A stretch of 11,581 nucleotides of DNA, from the NCBI GenBank assembly GCA_028290805.1, contig JAQGJA010000063.1:1-11581 (forward strand), read 5' to 3'. The notes under the pieces were generated by a model. That model was not told the DNA's origin, made no database searches, and worked only from the letters and a program-made list of their open reading frames with translations. Positions within the stretch are counted from its first letter, which is position 1. Every line of letters starts with the position of its first letter. Below are positions 6,332-11,581 of the stretch, piece after piece. The stretch is from Alphaproteobacteria bacterium (GTDB taxonomy: Bacteria > Pseudomonadota > Alphaproteobacteria > Micavibrionales > SZUA-601). The position numbers and the translations under genes were made by a program.

Positions 6332-7900
6332 ATGACCTCCGTGCCCAATCCCCGCAATCCGCAATCCCCCCAGGGCCCACATCTGGCGTTGCGCCAGACG
6401 CAGAGTCTGACCATCACGCCGGCGTTGAAACAGGCCATTGCGCTGTTGCAAATGAATAATCTGGAACTGGATGCGCTGGTTGAACAGGAAGTGCAGGTCA
6501 ATCCCTTTTTGGATCGCGCCGGAGACAGCGAAATGCCGGATACGGATGTGCCGTCCGAAAAAGAGAAGGATTATCACGGGGCGAATAATTATGAGGCGCC
6601 CGGTACCAAGCATATCGACACGCCGCATGACGATAAATTGGAATTCGATGCCTCGAACGTGTTTACCGGCGATGTCACCTATGGCGAAACGGCCGAGGCG
6701 TTTGATACCAATCCCCAGATGGACCGGGGCAGCGCGGGCCGGGAGGATTTCGGCGATACGGATTACAGCCTGGATAACAGGGTCCGCAACGAAGACAGCC
6801 TGTTCGACCATGTCACCAACCAGATCCAGATGGGTTTTTCCGCCCCCCAGGACCGCATGATAGGTCTTGCGCTGATGGAGGGCCTGGATGAAGCTGGTTA
6901 TTACCGCGGCAATATGCACGAAATATCGCGCCAGTTTGAATGCGAGATTTCCGATGTCGAAATGGTTTTGTCGCGCTGCCAGCATTTCGAACCCGCCGGG
7001 ATTTTTGCCCTGAACCTTGCGCAATGCATGGAAATCCAGTTGCGCGACCAGGGGGTTCTGACCCCGGTGATGCAGGTGATGCTGGCCAATCTTTCCCTGC
7101 TGGAAAAACACGATTTCAAAACCCTGCAGAAAAAATGCGGCGTGGACGAGCAGGAGTTGAAAAATATGCTTGTGTCGTTGCGCCGCCTGGACCCAAAGCC
7201 CGGTGCGCAATTCACGCATGACATCGCCCAGACCCTGGTGCCCGATATTTTGATGCGCAAAAATAAAGACCCCAACCATGCCGATAGCTGGATCGTCGAA
7301 CTCAACCCCGATACGCTGCCGCGCGTGCTGATCAACCAGCGCTATGCCGCGATGATCCAGTCAAAAGGCGTTAAAAAAGAAGAAAAACAATTCCTGATCG
7401 AAAAATACCAGGGCGCGCAATTTTTGGTCAAGGCCATGGACCAGCGCGCGCAGACGATCATCAAGGTAGCCGCCGAAATCATCCGCCAGCAGGAAGGTTT
7501 TTTTAATTACGGTGCATCGTATTTAAAACCATTGGTCCTGCGTAATGTGGCCGAATTGGTCGAGGTGCATGAAAGCACGGTGTCGCGCGTCACCACCGGC
7601 AAATACATGCTGACCCCGCGCGGCATTTTCGAATTGAAATATTTCTTCTCCTCCAGCGTCGGCGCGACTAAAGACAATCTTGGCGGCGAGGGCATGACGC
7701 ATTCCTCCAACGCCATCAAATCGCGCATCAAGGTTTTGATCGACAAGGAAGACCCGAAAAAGGTTTTATCCGATGACGATATCGTGGATTTATTGAAAGA
7801 AGACGATATCACCCTGGCCCGCCGCACCGTAACAAAATACCGCGAGGCGATGGGCTATGGTTCATCGGTGGATCGGCGGCGACAGAAGCGGAATTTGTAG
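6332..7900 (+). CDS. rpoN: RNA polymerase sigma-54 factor RpoN
   Basis: This 522-residue alternative sigma factor directs RNA polymerase to -24/-12 promoters and needs AAA+ enhancer-binding activators. It commonly serves nitrogen, flagellar or envelope genes. The Gln/Leu-rich activator-interacting region I is at about 18-60 (LALRQTQSLTITPALKQAIALLQM). An acidic, poorly conserved region II follows to about 155. The core-binding region then leads to a helix-turn-helix around 393-435 (ESTVSRVTTGKYMLTPRG). The RpoN box is at 496-505, ARRTVTKYRE, one residue off the usual ARRTVAKYRE. The C-terminus ends in a basic RRRQKRNL. The length is normal for alphaproteobacteria. The start at 6332 gives the standard N-terminus, although its ribosome site is weak (TTGGAA). 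The gene stands alone, with a divergent gene upstream and its own terminator downstream, and is not in the common lptB-rpoN-hpf-ptsN cluster. Confidence 0.96.
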   Translation: MTSVPNPRNPQSPQGPHLALRQTQSLTITPALKQAIALLQMNNLELDALVEQEVQVNPFLDRAGDSEMPDTDVPSEKEKDYHGANNYEAPGTKHIDTPHDDKLEFDASNVFTGDVTYGETAEAFDTNPQMDRGSAGREDFGDTDYSLDNRVRNEDSLFDHVTNQIQMGFSAPQDRMIGLALMEGLDEAGYYRGNMHEISRQFECEISDVEMVLSRCQHFEPAGIFALNLAQCMEIQLRDQGVLTPVMQVMLANLSLLEKHDFKTLQKKCGVDEQELKNMLVSLRRLDPKPGAQFTHDIAQTLVPDILMRKNKDPNHADSWIVELNPDTLPRVLINQRYAAMIQSKGVKKEEKQFLIEKYQGAQFLVKAMDQRAQTIIKVAAEIIRQQEGFFNYGASYLKPLVLRNVAELVEVHESTVSRVTTGKYMLTPRGIFELKYFFSSSVGATKDNLGGEGMTHSSNAIKSRIKVLIDKEDPKKVLSDDDIVDLLKEDDITLARRTVTKYREAMGYGSSVDRRRQKRNL

Positions 7901-7915
7901 AGTTGAGATAGGGAC

Positions 7916-7949
7916 TCCCTCTCCCGTAAGGGGAGAGGGAACTCTTTTT
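7916..7949 (+). terminator. Intrinsic terminator of rpoN, possibly a repeat-type palindrome
   Basis: A perfect 10-bp stem (tccctctccc 7916-7925 with gggagaggga 7931-7940) has a 5-nt loop, gtaag. After a 4-nt gap comes a run of five T at 7945-7949. It lies 15 bp after the rpoN stop. The ccctctccc/gggagaggg core is a palindrome often seen dispersed in proteobacterial genomes, so it may be one copy of a repeat that serves as a terminator here. Confidence 0.65.
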
Positions 7950-8101
7950 CTTCTCCTCTTTTCCTTATCTTCTTCCCTTCCTCAAGCGCGCAGCGCCTAA
8001 ATTCTTCTCTGCGGCCCTCCCTTTTCCTCTGCGCCTCTGCGGTTCAAACTTCCTTGTTTCTTTTCAACCATAAAACCCCTGAGTTTTCACCCCATCCCCC
8101 C
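7950..8101. other. Pyrimidine-rich spacer between rpoN and gyrB
   Basis: No gene is seen here. The plus strand is strongly pyrimidine-biased (runs of ctt, tcc, ttcc), unlike anything else in the window. It contains a small gcgc-gca-gcgc palindrome near 7986-7996 and the CCTCTGCG repeats listed separately. I find no tRNA-like or riboswitch-like fold. Frames that cross it on the minus strand continue into the opposite strand of gyrB and look like shadows. Confidence 0.6.
8006..8041. repeat. Short degenerate CCTCTGCG (CGCAGAGG) repeat cluster
   Basis: Three copies of an 8-bp unit are seen on the plus strand: tctctgcg at 8006-8013, and cctctgcg at 8026-8033 and 8034-8041. The last two are directly adjacent and identical. 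Read on the other strand they are CGCAGAGG. This resembles the GCAGAGG-type heptamer clusters scattered through intergenic regions of several bacterial groups. That comparison is from memory. Confidence 0.55.
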
Positions 8102-8130
8102 TTGTGTTTATCCCATAAAAAGCCTAGTAT
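8102..8130 (+). promoter_or_regulatory. Candidate gyrB promoter
   Basis: TTGTGT (8102-8107, 3 of 6) and TAGTAT (8125-8130, 4 of 6) are separated by 17 bp in an AT-rich stretch just upstream of gyrB, giving a predicted start near 8137 and a leader of about 20 nt. A ribosome site AGGA at 8149-8152 precedes the ATG by 5 nt. The match is modest, but the position and the abrupt AT-richness support it. Relaxation-stimulated control is known for E. coli gyrB; the sequence here does not show it. Confidence 0.35.
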
Positions 8131-8157
8131 TTTCCTATACAAATCCACAGGAAAATC

Positions 8158-10590
8158 ATGACCGCCAACGCCCTTCCCATCGAAGACGAAAACACTCCTA
8201 ATCCCGCCATTTATGACGCCAGTTCCATCAAGGTCCTGAAGGGTCTTGATGCGGTGCGCAAGCGTCCGGGCATGTATATCGGTGATACGGATGACGGGTC
8301 GGGTCTGCACCATATGGTGTACGAAGTCCTGGATAACGCCATCGATGAATCTTTGGCAGGGCATTGCGACCGGATCGATATTTCGCTGAATGCCGACGGT
8401 TCGGTTTCCGTGCGCGATAACGGGCGCGGCATTCCCGTTGGCATCCATGAAGAAGAAGGCGTCTCGGCGGCCGAAGTCATCATGACGCAACTGCATGCGG
8501 GCGGTAAATTTGACCAGAATTCCTATAAGGTTTCCGGCGGTCTGCACGGGGTCGGCGTTTCTGTCGTCAATGCGCTGTCCACCTGGCTGGAACTGCGCAT
8601 CTGGCGCGATGGCAAGGAATGGTTCATGCGTTTCCGCCATGGCGATGCCGAAGCGCCGCTGAAGGAAGTCGGGGACGCCCCCGGGCGGAAAGGCACCGAA
8701 GTCACCTTCCTGCCCAGCACTGAAACCTTTACCATGACCGAATTCAATTTCACCACATTGGAGCATCGCTTCCGCGAACTCGCTTTCCTGAATTCAGGCG
8801 TCTATATGGTGGTCAGCGATAACCGCACCGCCACGCCGAAGACGCTGGAATTGCATTACGAAGGCGGGATCCAGGCCTATGTGCAATATCTGGACCGCGC
8901 CAAAAACGTGCTGCATACGCCGATCAGCCTGAAACGCGAAGACAAGGCCAGCGGCATCACGGTGGAAACCGCGATGGAATGGACGGATGCCTATCACGAA
9001 AACACGCTGTGTTTCACCAACAATATCCCCCAGCGTGATGGCGGGACGCACCTTGCCGGATTGCGCGGGGCGCTGACCCGGACGATTAATTCCTATGCCG
9101 AGAAAAACGGCATTTCCAAAAAAGAAAAAGTTGAACTGACCGGCGACGATATGCGCGAAGGCCTGACCTGCGTCCTCTCGGTCAAAGTGCCCGACCCGAA
9201 ATTCTCGTCCCAGACGAAAGACAAGCTGGTCTCATCCGAGGTCCGCCCCGTAGTCGAATCCGCCGTCGCCGACGCTTTCGGCACCTGGCTCGAGGAAAAC
9301 CCTGCGGAAGCCAAGAAAATCATCGCCAAAATGGTCGATGCCGCCAGCGCACGGGAAGCCGCCCGCCGCGCCCGCGATTTGACGCGGCGCAAGGGCGTTT
9401 TGGACATGGCGTCCCTGCCGGGGAAACTGGCCGATTGTTCGGAACGCGACCCCGCGCTTTGCGAAATTTTCATCGTCGAGGGGGATTCGGCCGGCGGTTC
9501 CGCCAAACAGGCGCGTAACAGAAAGCAGCAGGCAATTTTGCCGCTTAAAGGGAAGATCCTGAATGTCGAGCGCGCGCGTTTTGACAAGATGCTGGGCTCG
9601 GCCGAGATCGGCACGCTGATCACCGCGCTAGGTACCGGGATCGGCCGCGAGGATTTCAAGATCGACAAACTGCGCTATCACAAAATCATCATCATGACAG
9701 ACGCCGATGTCGATGGCAGCCATATTCGCACGCTTTTACTGACCTTTTTCTATCGCCAGATGCCGGAAATCATCGCGCGCGGACATCTCTTTATCGCCCA
9801 GCCGCCGCTGTATAAAGTCAAGCGCGGCAAGACCGAGCAATATCTCAAAGACGACCGTGCTTTGGAGCAATATCTGTTGCAGCAGGCTTTGGACGGCATG
9901 GCCTATACCACCAGCACCGGCAAGGAATTAAAGGACGAAGCCTTGGCCCTGGCCGTCAAACAGGCGGGCACGGTGGTCAAACAGATCGACGCCCTTAACC
10001 GCACCGTCGGCGACCGTCTGGTCATTGAACAGGCCGCGATCGGCAATCTGTTCGATACCGCTTTGGATAACGCCAAGCGCGCCGAAATCCTCGCCCAGCG
10101 TTTGCAGATCGTCTCGAACGAGGAATGGTCGGGCGAAACGACGTCGGATGGCGGCATTCTGCTGACCCGCCGCGTTGAAGGCCTGACCGAACGCCGCGGC
10201 CTGGCCGCCTCGGTCATTGATCTGGGCGAGGCCCGCGCCGTGCAGGCCCAGGCCGACTGGCTGCAGCAGAATTTCGACGGCAACGGCACGCTCACTTTGG
10301 CCGATGGCACGACCCAGCCCATTACCGGCCCGGTCGCCCTCTATACCCACGTCATGAACCAGGGCCGCAAAGGCATGGGCATCCAGCGCTATAAAGGTCT
10401 GGGCGAAATGAACCCCGAACAATTGTGGGAAACCACGCTGGACCCTGCCAACCGCTCCCTGGTCCGCGTCGACGTCGAAAACGCCGCCCAGGCAGACGAG
10501 ATTTTCTCGACCCTGATGGGTGATATTGTGGAGCCGCGCCGTGATTTTATCCAGGAGAATGCATTGCAGGTGCAGAATTTGGATGCTTAA
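8158..10590 (+). CDS. gyrB: DNA gyrase subunit B
   Basis: This 810-residue ATPase subunit of the A2B2 type II topoisomerase introduces negative supercoils. The N-terminal GHKL ATPase domain carries catalytic E56 and N60 (YEVLDNAIDES), D87 in RDNGRGIP, and the ATP-lid motif SGGLHGVGVSVVNAL. A transducer domain follows. The TOPRIM domain has metal-binding E441 in EGDSAGG and D515/D517/D519 in DADVDGSH. QRYKGLGEMNPEQLW begins at Q743. The EGDSAGGSAKQARNRK wording and the insertion of about 165 residues after the TOPRIM aspartates, typical of Gram-negative GyrB, separate it from ParE. The positions matching E. coli D426 and K447 are wild type (D443, K464), so there is no quinolone-resistance change there. 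It is not next to dnaA, dnaN or recF in this window. A bidirectional terminator follows. Confidence 0.98.
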   Translation: MTANALPIEDENTPNPAIYDASSIKVLKGLDAVRKRPGMYIGDTDDGSGLHHMVYEVLDNAIDESLAGHCDRIDISLNADGSVSVRDNGRGIPVGIHEEEGVSAAEVIMTQLHAGGKFDQNSYKVSGGLHGVGVSVVNALSTWLELRIWRDGKEWFMRFRHGDAEAPLKEVGDAPGRKGTEVTFLPSTETFTMTEFNFTTLEHRFRELAFLNSGVYMVVSDNRTATPKTLELHYEGGIQAYVQYLDRAKNVLHTPISLKREDKASGITVETAMEWTDAYHENTLCFTNNIPQRDGGTHLAGLRGALTRTINSYAEKNGISKKEKVELTGDDMREGLTCVLSVKVPDPKFSSQTKDKLVSSEVRPVVESAVADAFGTWLEENPAEAKKIIAKMVDAASAREAARRARDLTRRKGVLDMASLPGKLADCSERDPALCEIFIVEGDSAGGSAKQARNRKQQAILPLKGKILNVERARFDKMLGSAEIGTLITALGTGIGREDFKIDKLRYHKIIIMTDADVDGSHIRTLLLTFFYRQMPEIIARGHLFIAQPPLYKVKRGKTEQYLKDDRALEQYLLQQALDGMAYTTSTGKELKDEALALAVKQAGTVVKQIDALNRTVGDRLVIEQAAIGNLFDTALDNAKRAEILAQRLQIVSNEEWSGETTSDGGILLTRRVEGLTERRGLAASVIDLGEARAVQAQADWLQQNFDGNGTLTLADGTTQPITGPVALYTHVMNQGRKGMGIQRYKGLGEMNPEQLWETTLDPANRSLVRVDVENAAQADEIFSTLMGDIVEPRRDFIQENALQVQNLDA

Positions 10591-10625
10591 GAAATATCCA
10601 TAGAAATTACATCGCGATCACGCTT

Positions 10626-10654
10626 AAAAAAAGCCGGCACACAGCCCGGCTTTT
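10626..10654. terminator. Bidirectional terminator between gyrB and the NlpC/P60 gene
   Basis: A 9-bp perfect stem (aaaagccgg 10629-10637 with ccggctttt 10646-10654) has an 8-nt loop. On the plus strand it ends in four T and could stop gyrB transcripts. On the minus strand it is followed by seven T (complement of the A-run 10626-10632) and is the stronger terminator for the convergent peptidase gene, whose stop is 15 bp upstream on that strand. Confidence 0.8.
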
Positions 10655-10668
10655 CAGTTATAAACCTT

Positions 10669-11529
10669 CTATAACCTTTTAAACATCTTCACCGGCGTCT
10701 TGCCATTCTTGCCGCGCCAGCGTGTGTATTCGTCCAGGTCGTCAATCGAAACAGCCATAGCGCGGTCATTGGCATGGATCAGGGTGCCGTCATCGACCAT
10801 CATGCCGACATGGCCGCGAAAGAAAACGAGATCGCCGCCCTGGACGTCATCACGGTCTATGGGTCGCCCCAGGAATTTTTCCTGTAAATCGCTGTCGCGC
10901 GGGCATTTGTAATTGCAGGCCTGCAAAACCAGTTGAATGAGGGCCGAACAATCCAGGCCCTGGCTGGTGCGCCCGCCCCATAAATAAGGCACACCCAGGA
11001 AACGGAATGTTTCGGCGACGGGCTCTTCGGCATGGAATTCCGCAGCGGCCAGATGCGGGGTAGGGACAAACCCGTTTTCAAGGCGCGACATGCCGTCTTT
11101 TTCGCTTAAAACACGTACCGGGCTGCCATAGCACAGCGCGGCCAGCGGTGAATTCTTGTAGCTGTTTTCGGGATAGATAAAGGTGCTGATATTACTGATG
11201 CGATGCGTCGCCTGAACCTGGTCGCTGTGCTTGCCTAAGTGATCATTCTGCATGTACCCGACATAGCCGTCGCGCACCGACTGGACCCAGGACCATGCGC
11301 CATTATTATCGAAGACATCGACCATTTCGCCGCCCAGCAACTGGGTTTCGATGGCCTGTTTTTCATTCGGCGTGCGGTACAGATTGGCAAAAGCAGGCAG
11401 GACGTTATGGCGCACCGGCTCGACATAGCGCGGCGCGGTAACTTTACCCTTCAGCCATGAGGCGGCCATGTCTTCCCGCGCCGGAGTCAAACGGGGATCG
11501 AAATCTGCAGAAAAGAAAGCGGAGGGCAT
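10669..11529 (-). CDS. NlpC/P60 family cysteine peptidase with SH3-like domains
   Basis: This 286-residue probable cell-wall peptidase cleaves gamma-D-glutamyl-type bonds in peptidoglycan peptides if it behaves like its family. Two bacterial SH3-like segments at about 42-100 (ANLYRTPNEKQ, GAWSWVQSVRDGYVGYM) and 105-158 precede the catalytic domain. The latter has YLWGGRTSQGLDCSALIQ with nucleophile C194, H240 in FFRGHVGMMVDDG and a third polar residue, H252, in LIHAN. This layout matches dipeptidyl-peptidase VI-like enzymes. No signal peptide is visible, so it may act in the cytoplasm on recycled muropeptides, as Bacillus dipeptidyl-peptidase VI does. The ATG at 11529 has AGGTGATC 7 nt upstream. 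It is convergent with gyrB. Only 52 bp of upstream sequence is in the window. Confidence 0.92.
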   Translation of the reverse strand: MPSAFFSADFDPRLTPAREDMAASWLKGKVTAPRYVEPVRHNVLPAFANLYRTPNEKQAIETQLLGGEMVDVFDNNGAWSWVQSVRDGYVGYMQNDHLGKHSDQVQATHRISNISTFIYPENSYKNSPLAALCYGSPVRVLSEKDGMSRLENGFVPTPHLAAAEFHAEEPVAETFRFLGVPYLWGGRTSQGLDCSALIQLVLQACNYKCPRDSDLQEKFLGRPIDRDDVQGGDLVFFRGHVGMMVDDGTLIHANDRAMAVSIDDLDEYTRWRGKNGKTPVKMFKRL

Positions 11530-11536
11530 GGCGGGG

Positions 11537-11544
11537 GATCACCT
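11537..11544 (-). promoter_or_regulatory. Extended ribosome binding site of the NlpC/P60 gene
   Basis: Minus-strand AGGTGATC is fully complementary to the 3' end of 16S rRNA as usually written (GATCACCTCCTTA). It uses the downstream half of the anti-SD rather than the GGAGG core. It supports the ATG at 11529. Confidence 0.5.
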
Positions 11545-11581
11545 GACAAGGGATGTTGCGTTGATACAACCCTAGAACAGA

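Noticed and set aside
6305..7279. Long minus-strand open frame opposite rpoN (324 codons)
   Set aside because: It lies almost entirely within rpoN in antisense, its translation is low-complexity (His/Gln/Phe/Ile-rich), and it has no family features. It is a shadow of the GC-biased codons of rpoN.
8108..8149. DnaA-box-like ttatcccat and aaatccaca near gyrB
   Set aside because: Each differs from TTATCCACA at two positions, and there is no cluster, AT-rich unwinding element or replication gene nearby. I do not call an origin.
8044..8766. Minus-strand open frame of 240 codons spanning the gyrB start and spacer
   Set aside because: It is mostly antisense to the conserved gyrB ATPase domain, with no recognisable domain and no ribosome site.
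9093..9668. Minus-strand open frame of 191 codons inside gyrB
   Set aside because: It is Ser/Arg-rich, as expected for an antisense shadow of a conserved TOPRIM region.
1..11581. Search for an undescribed defence, mobile or biosynthetic system
   Set aside because: The genes are recognisable housekeeping or envelope functions with uniform composition. No integrase, transposase, toxin-antitoxin pair, CRISPR repeats or tRNA attachment site is seen.

Overview
This window looks like a core chromosomal segment of an alphaproteobacterium with moderate to slightly high GC. The clues are a lipoprotein closely resembling the rickettsial 17 kDa surface antigen family, a FabI with alphaproteobacterial wording around its active site, a Gram-negative-length GyrB, sigma-54, and two or three outer-membrane or exported proteins. 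I cannot place it to genus. I see no phage, transposon, CRISPR, tRNA or rRNA signal. The gene content is mostly housekeeping plus cell envelope.

Layout. Positions 1-1830 (+) hold the 3' two thirds of clpB, closed by a long terminator hairpin. An unrecognised 223-residue gene follows (1943-2614, +), running tail to tail into fabI (2621-3469, -). Upstream of fabI on the same strand, and separated from it by a strong terminator-like hairpin, is a 17 kDa-antigen lipoprotein gene (3586-4083 coding part, stop at 3583, -). This gene is divergent from a mipA/ompV-type outer-membrane gene (4254-5087, +), which is followed 4 bp later by a GNAT acetyltransferase (5092-5541, +). The acetyltransferase runs tail to tail into an unrecognised exported protein (5550-6218, -). 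That gene is divergent from rpoN (6332-7900, +), which has its own terminator. A 257-bp pyrimidine-rich spacer then leads to gyrB (8158-10590, +). A bidirectional terminator separates gyrB from a convergent NlpC/P60 peptidase gene with SH3-like domains (10669-11529, -).

Functional themes. These are protein disaggregation (ClpB), fatty-acid elongation (FabI), alternative-sigma transcription (RpoN), DNA supercoiling (GyrB) and envelope or peptidoglycan biology (17 kDa lipoprotein, MipA-like barrel, secreted protein, NlpC/P60). Most genes look like single transcription units; only mipA-GNAT looks like an operon.

Hunt result. I do not see an undescribed multi-gene system. The points most worth a second look are the terminator-like hairpin 19 nt upstream of the fabI start, two unrecognised genes (1943-2614 and 5550-6218), a short degenerate array of GCAGAGG-type repeats with a perfect palindrome between rpoN and gyrB, and two tail-to-tail gene pairs separated by only 6 and 8 bp.
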